Shown one piece after another: positions 26,769 through 35,560 of a stretch of 64,000 nt of DNA. Made by a program: the position numbers and the translations under genes. Positions within the stretch are counted from its first letter, which is position 1. Each line of letters begins with the position of its first letter. Below the pieces are notes generated by a model. It had not been told where the DNA came from, did not search any database, and was given only the letters and a program-made list of their open reading frames with translations. The stretch is from an uncultured Lachnospiraceae bacterium (GTDB lineage: Bacteria; Bacillota; Clostridia; Lachnospirales; Lachnospiraceae), in assembly GCA_951802115.1 (NCBI GenBank), contig CATOPL010000014.1, forward strand, positions 25,871 through 89,870, written 5' to 3'.

Positions 26769-28382
26769 TTACAGCGGGATATTCCCGTGCTTTTTCGCTA
26801 CCGGCGCCACCTGCTTGTTTTTCAGCATCTTCAACGCCGCCGTAAGCCGTTTTCTTGTCTCATCCGGCTTGATTACTTCCGTCACAAATCCTCGTGATGC
26901 CGCAACATAGGGATTCATAAATTTCTCCTTATATTCCTGCACCAGATGATCTCTTGTCTCTTCTTTATTATCTGATTCATTAATCGCGCGTTTAAAAGCA
27001 ATATTGACTGCTCCTTCGGCGCCCATAACTGCGATCTCAGCGCCAGGCCATGCGTAGACGATATCGGCGCCCATGTTTTTGCTGTTCATGGCAATATAAG
27101 CGCCGCCATACGCTTTGCGCATAATCACAGAGATTTTCGGTACGGTCGCCTCAGAAAACGCATACAGCATCTTGGCGCCATGGCGAATGATTCCTTTATG
27201 TTCCTGCGCCGTACCCGGCATAAATGCCGGCACGTCCACCAGAACAACCAGCGGTACATTATAGCAGTCACAGGTTCTGATAAAACGGGCTGCTTTATCG
27301 GAAGCATCATAATCCAGACTCCCGGCCAGCGCCATCGGCTGATTCGCCACAATGCCGATGCTCCGCCCATCAATTCTTCCGTAACCAACTACTACATTCT
27401 TGGCAAAATCTTTCTGTACTTCAAAAAAACTGTCTTTGTCGCAGATACGGGCAATTACTTCCAGCACATCATACGCCTTTCGGGAATTGTCCGGCACGAT
27501 CTCCGTAAGTTCCGCACAGCGGTCCGTATCTTCCTGACGGCTTCTTCTGTTTACCAGGCTGTTCAGAGAATACAGCAGAGATTTTTTACCCGTTGATTCT
27601 TCTTTTTCTTTTATAACCGGAGGTTTCTCAAGATAACTGCCCGGAAGATACGACAGCAGTCTGCGCACTCCTTCAAAACAGTTCTGCTCATTATTATACG
27701 TAAAATGCGTCACGCCGCTTTTAGAGGCATGTACAGACGCCCCTCCCAGCTCATCAACCGTACACTCCTCATTTACCACCGTCTTCACAACCTGAGGTCC
27801 GGTAATAAACATTTTGCCAATCTTGTCTACCATAAAAATATAGTCACAGATCGCCGGCGAATAACATGCGCCGCCGGAACAGGGACCTACGATGACCGCA
27901 ATCTGCGGAATCACTCCCGACGCTTTCGTATTGCGCAGAAAAATATTTGCATAACCGCTCAGGGAATCTATTCCTTCTTCAATCCGCGCTCCGCCACTGT
28001 CGTTGATCATAATGATCGGGGCTTTCATATCATACGCCATATCCTGAATACGCGCAATTTTCATCGAGTGGTATTCGCCAAGAGATCCGCCGATCACGGT
28101 AAAATCTTCTGAAGACACAAATACAGTCCTGCCGTTAATCTCTCCATATCCGGTAACCACACCGTCCCCTGGTACCCGCTTCTTGTCCAGCCCGAAATCA
28201 TCAATCCTTGACTCTATAAAATTATCTACTTCGACAAAAGTACCCGGATCAAATAGTATGTCTATCCGCTCGCGTGCTGTCAGTTTCCCGCTTTTATGCT
28301 GTTTCTCAATTTTGTCACGTCCTCCTGCCTGCAGGATACGGCTGCGCTTTCTGTCAAGTGCGCTGATACTGTCTCTCCACAT
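26769..28382 (-). CDS. Acyl-CoA carboxylase, carboxyltransferase subunit
   Basis: A 537-residue fused beta/alpha carboxyltransferase of the PccB/MmdA type. The N-terminal domain contains KLTARERIDILFDPGTF and GGSLGEYHSMK, and an acyl-CoA site is suggested by DSGGARIEEG. The C-terminal domain contains VNQPMALAGSLD, FMPGTAQEHKGIIRHGAK and RKAYGGAYIAM. The biotin carboxylase and biotin carrier are not in the window. FabT-like palindromes around the promoter suggest a link to fatty-acid synthesis (malonyl-CoA supply), while the family also includes methylmalonyl-CoA decarboxylase subunits. AGAGGTG precedes ATG 28382. Confidence 0.88.
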   Translation of the reverse strand: MWRDSISALDRKRSRILQAGGRDKIEKQHKSGKLTARERIDILFDPGTFVEVDNFIESRIDDFGLDKKRVPGDGVVTGYGEINGRTVFVSSEDFTVIGGSLGEYHSMKIARIQDMAYDMKAPIIMINDSGGARIEEGIDSLSGYANIFLRNTKASGVIPQIAVIVGPCSGGACYSPAICDYIFMVDKIGKMFITGPQVVKTVVNEECTVDELGGASVHASKSGVTHFTYNNEQNCFEGVRRLLSYLPGSYLEKPPVIKEKEESTGKKSLLYSLNSLVNRRSRQEDTDRCAELTEIVPDNSRKAYDVLEVIARICDKDSFFEVQKDFAKNVVVGYGRIDGRSIGIVANQPMALAGSLDYDASDKAARFIRTCDCYNVPLVVLVDVPAFMPGTAQEHKGIIRHGAKMLYAFSEATVPKISVIMRKAYGGAYIAMNSKNMGADIVYAWPGAEIAVMGAEGAVNIAFKRAINESDNKEETRDHLVQEYKEKFMNPYVAASRGFVTEVIKPDETRKRLTAALKMLKNKQVAPVAKKHGNIPL

Positions 28383-28414
28383 AAATGATGCACCTCTAAA
28401 AACTGGTTTATTAT

Positions 28415-28489
28415 TTTGATTATCAAAGTATATAACAATCATTCTGTTTTGTCAATATACTTTGATAATCAAATTTTGACATTCAAAAT
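28415..28489 (-). promoter_or_regulatory. Near-consensus promoter flanked by FabT-like palindromes
   Basis: Minus strand TTGACA (28450-28455), 17-nt spacer, TATACT (28427-28432). TTTGATTATCAAA (28415-28427) lies at and just past the -10 box, and TTTGATAATCAAA (28461-28473) lies upstream of -35. A third related inverted repeat, ATTTTGA-CAT-TCAAAAT, abuts at 28473-28489. The 13-mers match the operator of the MarR-family fatty-acid regulator FabT as I recall it. No fabT gene is in the window. Confidence 0.75.
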
Positions 28490-28584
28490 ATATGCACAGA
28501 AATACCGGATAACCATACGCATTGATAAATACAGTCAGCCCGTATTCTTTTTACAATACCGAACCGCAGACGTCAACTGTCATG

Positions 28585-28995
28585 CTAAACCGCCGTAAAA
28601 CCTTTTGCCCGCAGACAGCTTTCCACTTCGAAAATGTCATCATCCTTCACATGCAGAATCAAAATGGGATGACTGTTGTCGCGATTAAACGACAAATAGA
28701 TATAATCTACATTGATGTAGCTGTCCGTCAATGCGCTGAGAAGCCGATGCAGGTTTCCCGCCTCATCTGCCAGTTCAATCCCCAGCACGTCCACAAGCCG
28801 GCACATATAGCCTGCTTTCTCCAAAGCCTCAAACGCCCGTTCAGGCTCCGAAACCACCATCCGCACGATTCCGAATTCCGGTCCGTCGTTATTTACGGAA
28901 CCCAGAATATTGATCTTCTCATCTTTCAAGATCCCGGTAATATCTTTCATCGTTCCCTTTTTGTTCTCCACATACAAGGATAACTGCTTTAGCAT
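28585..28995 (-). CDS. Tandem ACT-domain protein
   Basis: A 136-residue protein of two ACT modules (about 1-65 and 70-136), with LSLYVENKKGTMKDITGIL opening the first and YINVDYIYLSFNRDN in the second. ACT pairs bind small ligands, usually amino acids. Stand-alone tandem ACT proteins often accompany acyl-CoA ligases or amino acid enzymes, but none is adjacent here. GAGAGGAAATAAG precedes ATG 28995. Transcription probably begins near 29213. Confidence 0.85.
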   Translation of the reverse strand: MLKQLSLYVENKKGTMKDITGILKDEKINILGSVNNDGPEFGIVRMVVSEPERAFEALEKAGYMCRLVDVLGIELADEAGNLHRLLSALTDSYINVDYIYLSFNRDNSHPILILHVKDDDIFEVESCLRAKGFTAV

Positions 28996-29511
28996 ATCTT
29001 ATTTCCTCTCTCCCTCATACAAAATCCGTCCTGCCAGCGTATTGGTCTGCTTTTGCTGACGCTGCGCATGACATTTTCCCAAAGCATGTTTACGTTTCGC
29101 CAGATCACTTTCTCCTGCACATAATCGCCTGTATTTCCCTGAATATTTCCAGACATTTTGCGCCTGATCCTGTGCATTTTAGAATATCCGCACACTCTCC
29201 GGCATTTATAACCGATTCTATCTTAATACACCCGGCAGAAAATTGTCAACCAGCGCTTTCGTCCCCTGCTTTTATACCGTCTCCAGCGGGCAGAGAGCCT
29301 GTACGCTCCCGGATACCGTTTTCTGACGGTTTATAAGGCAATAAATAAGAGAGACGGCACGTACCTTGAGCGAACGGCAACGCTAAAAATCACAGTTCTG
29401 TGGCACAAAACCATGTGTTCCTCTGGCAGCCAAAAGCCGTCGGAAAGCACGACTTTGGCCGGATCTTTCCGCACAGCCAAAACCGCATCTTCTGACAGCT
29501 TCTTCTTTAAA
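28996..29511. other. Intergenic region between the efflux operon and the ACT gene
   Basis: Contains the ACT gene promoter (29220-29249) and its leader of about 220 nt. Beyond that, towards the permease, a hairpin (GCCAAA/TTTGGC outer stem with a GTCG/CGAC inner stem, about 29426-29456) and CACAGAACTGTG followed by ATTTTT may end the efflux operon. Short open frames in the leader show no recognisable product. Confidence 0.4.
29220..29249 (-). promoter_or_regulatory. Promoter of the ACT-domain gene
   Basis: Minus strand TTGACA (29244-29249), 18-nt spacer, TAAGAT (29220-29225). Confidence 0.6.
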
Positions 29512-30720
29512 TCAGTTTCTCCGCAGCGCCTCAATAGGGCTTAAATGCGCTGCTTTTCTTGCCGGATAAATTCCAAAGAAAATACCCACACTGCAGGAAA
29601 ACAATGTCGCAAATACAACTGCCGACATACTCACCGCCGGTGGAAATGTAACAATCGGAAACGAGCAGACCCCATAGGCGCCGGCAATCCCCAGTGTAAT
29701 TCCGATCATTCCGCCGATTCCGGTAATGATTGCCGACTCCGCCAGAAACTGAACCAGAATCGATCTGGTACGGGCGCCCAGGGCTTTGCGGATACCGATC
29801 TCTCTTGTCCGTTCCGTCACAGATACCAGCATGATGTTCATGACGCCGATACCTCCGACTAAAAGAGAAATGCCGGCCACCAGCACAATAAAAATTGTAA
29901 TCATATCCAGTACCTGCATGACCGAAGCCATCTGACTGTCAAAATCTTCGGACATGAACGCATCTTCTCCGAAGATTTCATGACGGCTCTCCAGAAGAGA
30001 GATTGCCCGCTCCGTAACTTCTTTTGCATAACCGGTTTCTGCAAAAATATACACAGATTCAAAATCATTGTATTCTGCCCAGTACCAGTCCGCCGTCATC
30101 GGCATCGAGATATCCAGATAAGAGCCGTATCCGGAACTGACGAATGTCCCCTCGATCGCCTTTTTCACTCCTACGATCCGCACATCCTGGATTCCGCTCC
30201 CGTCGTCAAGCTCAAAAGTCAGACCCACGACATTGGAAGTACCAAACATACGGACGGCGTCCATTTCCGACACTACCGCCACCGCCCGGTGTGCATGATA
30301 ATCATCCCAGGTAAACCACTGCCCGTACAGCATCTCCGGACTGGTCGTATATTCACTGTCCGGATTTCCATAATCAATGATGGCGTCAAAGTTGCCTTTC
30401 TCTGTGGAAACAGTACTCCACTGGCTCATAAGCGAGGTCGCACCTTTGACATGCTCCATTTCTCTTAGAGCATCTCTGTCTTCCTCTGTAATGACCGGCG
30501 CCTCTCCTTCCAGATTACTGTTGACAGAAATATAGATCTGTCCGCCGGCTACGCTGGTCAGCTCCTCCTCCATCTCCGCCTTGGCCCCGTTTCCGATCGA
30601 CATGATCAGAATCACGGAAGAGACGCCGATGATGATTCCCAGCATTGTCAGAAAAGACCGGCCGCGGTTCATCCGGATGTTGCTGACCGCCATTTTTATA
30701 TATTCCCATAGCTGCGCCAT
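29512..30720 (-). CDS. MacB-like ABC transporter permease
   Basis: A 402-residue FtsX/MacB-type permease. The N-terminal membrane segment (FLTMLGIIIGVSSVILIMSIG) is followed by an extracellular MacB-PCD domain (about 45-270) and three C-terminal membrane segments. IGIRKALGARTRSILVQFLAESAIIT and the terminal SPIEALR are family hallmarks. With the adaptor and ATPase upstream it forms a MacAB-type system for exporting peptides, lipids or drugs. It starts three bases after the adaptor stop. Confidence 0.92.
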   Translation of the reverse strand: MAQLWEYIKMAVSNIRMNRGRSFLTMLGIIIGVSSVILIMSIGNGAKAEMEEELTSVAGGQIYISVNSNLEGEAPVITEEDRDALREMEHVKGATSLMSQWSTVSTEKGNFDAIIDYGNPDSEYTTSPEMLYGQWFTWDDYHAHRAVAVVSEMDAVRMFGTSNVVGLTFELDDGSGIQDVRIVGVKKAIEGTFVSSGYGSYLDISMPMTADWYWAEYNDFESVYIFAETGYAKEVTERAISLLESRHEIFGEDAFMSEDFDSQMASVMQVLDMITIFIVLVAGISLLVGGIGVMNIMLVSVTERTREIGIRKALGARTRSILVQFLAESAIITGIGGMIGITLGIAGAYGVCSFPIVTFPPAVSMSAVVFATLFSCSVGIFFGIYPARKAAHLSPIEALRRN

Positions 30721-30723
30721 CTA

Positions 30724-32115
30724 TCAGCCCTCCACAGGGGTCACCTGAGCGCCCTCTTCGAGTCCCATACTGTTGTTCAGCACAATCTGTTCCTCTCCGC
30801 TAAGTCCGCTTTTAATCTCCACCAGCTCCATGGAGGAAAGTCCGGTTTCCACATTCCGAACTGCCATCACACCGTTTTCGACAATATAGACAAAGCTTCC
30901 GTCTCTGCCCACATTGACAGCCTCGATTGGCACTGCAACCGCGTTCTCTGCAACCGCTCCCTGAATCTTTACTTTCGCTTCAACACCTAGGAAAATATCT
31001 CCGTCCGGATTGTCAATATGAATCTCTCCTGCGACAACAGAAGCTCCTTTCTCGTTCTTGGTGGCTGATTTGCTGATTCTGGTCACCGTTCCTTCATATT
31101 CCTTGCCAACGATGGTAATTATGGCTTTCTGTCCTTCATGTACCTTTTCCAGGTCGCTTTTACTTAAAGAGATCTCCACGCATACATCTTCATTACTCTC
31201 GATCGTCAGAAGTTCTCCCCCTTCTTCGACCACACTGCCTTCTACTGCTTTGATATCCGTGACAATTCCGCCGAAATCCGCTTTCAGTCCTTCCGAAACC
31301 TCCGCCACTGCGGCCCTGACCTTCTCTGCTTTCAGAGCTGCCAGCTCTTTTGTCGCTTCAATCTGCTTTTTCCCGTTGGCAGTCAGCATACTGTCTTCTG
31401 TAGAACTTTTAATTCCCTTCTGCTCTGACAGATCGCTCTGGAAATCCGCCAGTTCTTCTTCTCTTTGCGCCAGTTCATTCGTCGCCTGATCAATCCGGTT
31501 CTGATACTCCTCCGCATCATTCTCATGACCGTCATTTACCGCTTCTCTGAGAAAACAGTTCATATCTGTTATGTATTGCTTTAATGCGCGGACATTGGCT
31601 TTCCAGTCCTCAACCTGCTGCTCAAGAATCTCCACATCATGGCTGGAACGTCCGTATTCTGCCGCGTCTGCATTGCTTTTGCCGACCGTATCCTGATATG
31701 TATAATAAGCTTCATCATTCTGAAGACTTGCCTCTGATTCCCGGCTTTTCAAATCTTCTGCATCATACGCCAGAAGCACATCTCCGGCGGACACATCGTC
31801 TCCTGTCGCCACTTTGCATTCAGATACCTGTGCGCTCAGCGGTGAAAAATAAGTCTTTTTCAGCTCTGTCTTGACTGTTCCGCTTGTATCTACCGTCTGT
31901 TCGATGGTAACCGTCTGTGCCTGACGCACTGTTACCATAGGCAGCACTTCCGGTGCAAACATACGACTCACAATAAACAGCACAAGGCATACGGCAAGTA
32001 CCCCCATAATGATCCGCTTTTTCCGCTTTTTCTTTTCCGCAGGAGTCAGGACTTTTTTCTCTTTCTTTACGGCCTCCGATACCTCGTTTTTATCTCTCTT
32101 CCATTTCATCTTCAT
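30724..32115 (-). CDS. HlyD/MacA-type membrane fusion protein
   Basis: A 463-residue adaptor. A Lys-rich cytoplasmic tail and one membrane segment (34-53) precede a barrel-sandwich lipoyl half (VDTSGTVKTELKKTYFSPLSAQV). A coiled-coil hairpin (about 125-270, rich in Glu/Gln/Lys) is followed by the second lipoyl half and beta-barrel (ISLSKSDLEKVHEGQKAIITIVGKEY). In Gram-positives such adaptors couple MacB permeases to the cell wall. It overlaps the ATPase gene by 26 nt; AAGGAG precedes the start. Confidence 0.9.
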   Translation of the reverse strand: MKMKWKRDKNEVSEAVKKEKKVLTPAEKKKRKKRIIMGVLAVCLVLFIVSRMFAPEVLPMVTVRQAQTVTIEQTVDTSGTVKTELKKTYFSPLSAQVSECKVATGDDVSAGDVLLAYDAEDLKSRESEASLQNDEAYYTYQDTVGKSNADAAEYGRSSHDVEILEQQVEDWKANVRALKQYITDMNCFLREAVNDGHENDAEEYQNRIDQATNELAQREEELADFQSDLSEQKGIKSSTEDSMLTANGKKQIEATKELAALKAEKVRAAVAEVSEGLKADFGGIVTDIKAVEGSVVEEGGELLTIESNEDVCVEISLSKSDLEKVHEGQKAIITIVGKEYEGTVTRISKSATKNEKGASVVAGEIHIDNPDGDIFLGVEAKVKIQGAVAENAVAVPIEAVNVGRDGSFVYIVENGVMAVRNVETGLSSMELVEIKSGLSGEEQIVLNNSMGLEEGAQVTPVEG

Positions 32116-32815
32116 TGTCGTCAGTCTCTCCTTTATTCATAAAATCTGCTTCGATTCTTCCGTCCTTGATTCTGATCACGCGCTTTACCTGTGCGGCGAT
32201 CTCATCATCATGAGTAATCAATATAACCGTTCTTCCACTTTTGTGCAGATCCTTCAGAACATTCATGATCTCCTGTGTGGATCTGGAATCCAGATTACCG
32301 GTCGGTTCATCAGCCAGAATAACAGGCGGCTTCGCTGCGATTGCCCGGGCAATCGCCACCCTCTGCTGCTGCCCTCCAGACATCTCACTTGGTTTATGAT
32401 CCATCCGATGAGAAAGCCCCACTATCTCCAGTGATTCCTCCGCCAGCGCCGAGCGTTCTTTTCTCGCAACTCCACGGTAGATCAGCGGAAGCTCCACATT
32501 TTCCTGCGCGGTCAGATTCGGGATCAGATTAAATCCCTGAAAGATAAATCCGATCTCCAGATTCCGGATATCTGAAAGTTCGTCGTCAGTCATATTCGAT
32601 ACATCCTTCCCGTTCAGATAATATCTGCCGGAGGTAGGAACATCCAGACACCCAAGCATATTCATCAGCGTGGACTTACCGGAACCCGAATGGCCAATAA
32701 TTGCCACAAATTCTCCTTTTTGAATCTTCAGGTTCACATGATCCAGCGCCCGCACTTCATTCTCACCGGGGTTATAGATTTTACACATATCCTGTACTTC
32801 CACCAGTGTCTCCAA
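32090..32815 (-). CDS. MacB/LolD-type ABC transporter ATP-binding protein
   Basis: A 241-residue ATPase. Walker [11 protein letters not shown]-loop [19 protein letters not shown], signature MSGGQQQR, Walker [14 protein letters not shown] and the H-loop ILITHDD are present. It is the first gene of the efflux operon. The start is ambiguous: TTG 32815 with GAGAGGAG twelve bases upstream, or GTG 32803 with GGAGA close by. The acidic C-terminal tail overlaps the adaptor start. Confidence 0.92.
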   Translation of the reverse strand: METLVEVQDMCKIYNPGENEVRALDHVNLKIQKGEFVAIIGHSGSGKSTLMNMLGCLDVPTSGRYYLNGKDVSNMTDDELSDIRNLEIGFIFQGFNLIPNLTAQENVELPLIYRGVARKERSALAEESLEIVGLSHRMDHKPSEMSGGQQQRVAIARAIAAKPPVILADEPTGNLDSRSTQEIMNVLKDLHKSGRTVILITHDDEIAAQVKRVIRIKDGRIEADFMNKGETDDNEDEMEER

Positions 32816-32872
32816 AGTATTGATCAGCTCCTCTCTGCTTAAAACTGTTTGACCGTCATATTTATTGTTTCA

Positions 32873-32931
32873 TACAGTGCAACGCTGTACTAATCTTCTA
32901 ATACAATAATATAATTAAATCAGTTTGTCAA
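32873..32931 (-). promoter_or_regulatory. Efflux operon promoter and candidate operator
   Basis: Minus strand TTGACA (32926-32931), 17-nt spacer, TATTGT (32903-32908). Just downstream is TACAG-n7-CTGTA (32873-32889), a near-perfect palindrome placed where a repressor would block transcription. No regulator gene is adjacent. Confidence 0.55.
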
Positions 32932-33085
32932 GATGACCGTAACTAACATATCATATTTTTTTTAAAAAATGTATTACTTTGGAAATTCTTAAGAAAAGTT
33001 CAGCTCTTTTTAAGACTGACAAAAATCAGAAAAAAGGAAATGGAATAAGAAATGTCTTCCCGCCGGTTACTCATGAGCACCATAC

Positions 33086-33128
33086 GGAATATATCAGATA
33101 AAGAACAGGACTTTATCTGATATATTCC
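33086..33128. terminator. Perfect 18-bp hairpin after pepD
   Basis: Positions 33086-33103 pair perfectly with 33111-33128 around a 7-nt loop. The arms are AT-rich and no T run follows on either strand. It lies about 45 nt past the pepD stop codon. Confidence 0.6.
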
Positions 33129-33172
33129 ATACAGATGCCGCGTAACCAGCAAAAAAGACATTGTGAGACCTT

Positions 33173-34627
33173 CTATCTTTTTATAATTTCCAGGATGTAT
33201 CTCCACATCCGCTCTACCGAAGAAATACACAGCCTTTCCTCCGTAGTATGGATATCATGCATCTGTGGTCCCATGGAAATACAGTCCAGATCCGCAATTT
33301 TGGACGCCAGAATCCCGCATTCCAGACCGGCATGGATCGCCTCCACTTTCGGCTCGGTTCCAAACAGTTCCTGATAAATACGTACACAATCATCTCTGAA
33401 GGGAGAATCTTTCCTGTATTCCCATGCAGGATAATCCCCGTTAACGCTCATGCTCCCACCCTCCTGGTATACAGACTGGCGGATCTGTTCCACCAGAGCT
33501 TCTTTTTCTGACGAAACAGAACTTCTGACCGAATAGCGCAGTATAAGAGAGGTGTTTTCCGTCCTGACGATTCCCAGATTCAGAGAAGTCTGCACCAAAC
33601 CATCAATATCCTCGCTCATACAGATGATGCCGTTAGGCAGAGAAGTAAGAAGCGCCATCGCATGTTCAAAGGAATCCTGTGAAAAGACCTCCGCCTCTTT
33701 TGGGTTTCCAAACTGAAGACGGACAGAAAAACCGGCATCAGTCGCATCATATTTCTTTTTCATAACTTCATAAGACGCCCTGCAAACCTCTTCTGCCTTT
33801 TGACGCGCTTCCTTTGACAGATCCTCCGGAAACAAAAGTTCTGCGCGGCATTCTCTCGGAATCGCATTGTCCTTTTGTCCGCCGTCTATAGAAATCAGTT
33901 CGCAGTCGGTTTCTCTGCATAAATCCGACAGAACAGATGCCAGAAGTCTGTCGGCATTTCCTCTTCCTTTGTCAATCTCCGCACCGGAGTGTCCGCCCAA
34001 AAGACCGTCTGCTGTCAGTACGGCATGAATTCCGTTCTTTTTCCTGCGTCCGAGCGGAAGGCTGATCTCCACGCTGCAGCCGCCGGCACACCCTGCCAGA
34101 AGAACTCCTTCTTCTTCGGAATCCATATTCAGAACCGTATGCCCCTTCAGTATTGATACATCCAGCGCAGACGCGCCGTCCATCCCTACTTCTTCACGGG
34201 TGGTAAACACTGCTTCCAGCCTGGGATGTGCAATACTGTCATCCGCCAGCACTGCCAGCGTATAAGCAACCGCAATCCCGTCGTCTCCACCCAGCGTTGT
34301 CCCTTCTGCACAGACATAATCTCCCGTCACTTGAAGTTTAAGTCCGTCCTTTTCAAAATCAATACTGCAGTTCGGTTTCTTCTCACAGACCATATCCAAA
34401 TGTCCCTGAAGAATCAGCGGTTCCCTGTCCTCATATCCGGCACAGGCCTCTTTGACAATCACCACATTCCAGGCCTCATCCTGATAAACTTCCAGACCAT
34501 GTTCCTTTGCAAACGCCACACAATAGTCACTGACTGCTTTTTCATTCCCTGAGCCATGCGGCATCCCGCAAATGTCTTCAAAATATTTCCACACGCTTTT
34601 TGGTTCCAGATCGCTTAATACGCCCAT
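33173..34627 (-). CDS. pepD: Aminoacyl-histidine dipeptidase (PepD, M20 family)
   Basis: A zinc metallopeptidase of 484 residues that hydrolyses Xaa-His and other dipeptides in the cytoplasm. LQGHLDMVCEKK and GTTLGGDDGIAVAY carry metal and catalytic residues, with TTREEVGMDGA, LNMDSEEEG, GGHSGAEIDKGRGNA and the C-terminal HAGLECGIL after it. The frame is open to 34696, but AAGGAGAAGG before ATG 34627 sets the start. The promoter is at 34709-34737. Confidence 0.94.
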   Translation of the reverse strand: MGVLSDLEPKSVWKYFEDICGMPHGSGNEKAVSDYCVAFAKEHGLEVYQDEAWNVVIVKEACAGYEDREPLILQGHLDMVCEKKPNCSIDFEKDGLKLQVTGDYVCAEGTTLGGDDGIAVAYTLAVLADDSIAHPRLEAVFTTREEVGMDGASALDVSILKGHTVLNMDSEEEGVLLAGCAGGCSVEISLPLGRRKKNGIHAVLTADGLLGGHSGAEIDKGRGNADRLLASVLSDLCRETDCELISIDGGQKDNAIPRECRAELLFPEDLSKEARQKAEEVCRASYEVMKKKYDATDAGFSVRLQFGNPKEAEVFSQDSFEHAMALLTSLPNGIICMSEDIDGLVQTSLNLGIVRTENTSLILRYSVRSSVSSEKEALVEQIRQSVYQEGGSMSVNGDYPAWEYRKDSPFRDDCVRIYQELFGTEPKVEAIHAGLECGILASKIADLDCISMGPQMHDIHTTEERLCISSVERMWRYILEIIKR

Positions 34628-34708
34628 TTCTGCCTTCTCCTTCTGTTCCATATACAGCGGATATCTGCCCTGACGCTTTGTCAGACAGCTCCGCATCCTT
34701 TATGGAAC

Positions 34709-34737
34709 ATCATACCATATTATATGCCGAATTGCAA
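34709..34737 (-). promoter_or_regulatory. pepD promoter
   Basis: Minus strand TTGCAA (34732-34737), 17-nt spacer, TATGAT (34709-34714). Confidence 0.6.
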
Positions 34738-34804
34738 AGCTGCGGAATATACAGTGCCTGTATACCTTTTTACGGCCCGATGTCAGACCAAAATGAAAGC
34801 AGCG

Positions 34805-35461
34805 TTATGCTTTTTCCATCAATTCCCGCAGTTTTTTATATGCTTCACTGACGCCGCCCACTTCGTCAATAATTCCTTCCTGTACTGCCTGCGGACCAAC
34901 CAGAACGCTTCCGACGTCTTTTGTCAGCTCGCCGGTCTCCAGCATCAATTTTATCAGCCGTTCTTTGTGTATCCGGCTGTGCTCCACGATAAATCCGCTG
35001 ATACGGTCCTGAATCTTCTGAAAGTAATCAAATGTCTGCGCCACCCCGATAATCAGCCCTGTCATCCGCACCGGATGAATCATCATCGTTCCTGTCGGTA
35101 CGATAAACGAATAATCCGTTGACACAGCCAGCGGCACCCCGATCGAATGGCTTCCGCCCAGCACCAGAGACACAGACGGCTTACTGATAGAAGCGATCAT
35201 CTCTGCGATCGCCAGTCCGCTCTCCACATCTCCGCCAACGGTATTAATCATAACCAACAGTCCGTGAATATCCTCATTTTCTTCCGCTGCCGCCAGCATG
35301 GGAAGTACATGCTCATACTTTGTTGTCTTGCTGTTTGCAGCCAGACACTCATGACCTTCCACCTCGCCTATGATTGTCAGAAGCTGAATATGCGATTTTG
35401 ATTTATCCTGCAATTCTTCCGGCTGTCCGTATTTTTCAAGTTCGTCCTGATTTTCCGCCAT
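34805..35461 (-). CDS. tepA: ClpP-fold serine protease of the TepA type
   Basis: A 218-residue ClpP/crotonase-fold protein closely resembling Bacillus TepA (YmfB). TIIGEVEGH, KTTKYEHVLP, INTVGGDVESGLAIAEM and the LGGSHSIGVPLA segment, with the likely nucleophile serine, are conserved, followed by MMIHPVRMTGLIIG. TepA was linked to protein export and to removal of SASP proteins in spores. The ribosome site GGCGGGG is preceded by a 9-bp hairpin (35481-35509). Confidence 0.88.
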   Translation of the reverse strand: MAENQDELEKYGQPEELQDKSKSHIQLLTIIGEVEGHECLAANSKTTKYEHVLPMLAAAEENEDIHGLLVMINTVGGDVESGLAIAEMIASISKPSVSLVLGGSHSIGVPLAVSTDYSFIVPTGTMMIHPVRMTGLIIGVAQTFDYFQKIQDRISGFIVEHSRIHKERLIKLMLETGELTKDVGSVLVGPQAVQEGIIDEVGGVSEAYKKLRELMEKA

Positions 35462-35480
35462 AATAAAATCCCCGCCTTTC

Positions 35481-35556
35481 CATCATACTGAATAAAATTT
35501 AGTATGATGAAAAAGCAGGAATTCTATACGTCGGCTCCCTGATTTTCAGGACGACG
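35481..35556 (-). terminator. Two hairpins ending the glycan operon
   Basis: CGTCG...CGACG enclosing CCTGA/TCAGG (35529-35556) begins five bases after the fkbM stop. CATCATACT/AGTATGATG (35481-35489 with 35501-35509) stands just before the tepA ribosome site. Neither has a long T run, so read-through into tepA is possible. Confidence 0.45.
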
Positions 35557-35560
35557 CGCT

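Noticed and set aside
29331..29534. 67-residue minus-strand frame after the MacB-like permease
   Set aside because: It overlaps the permease end in another frame, has no ribosome site and covers the hairpin region.
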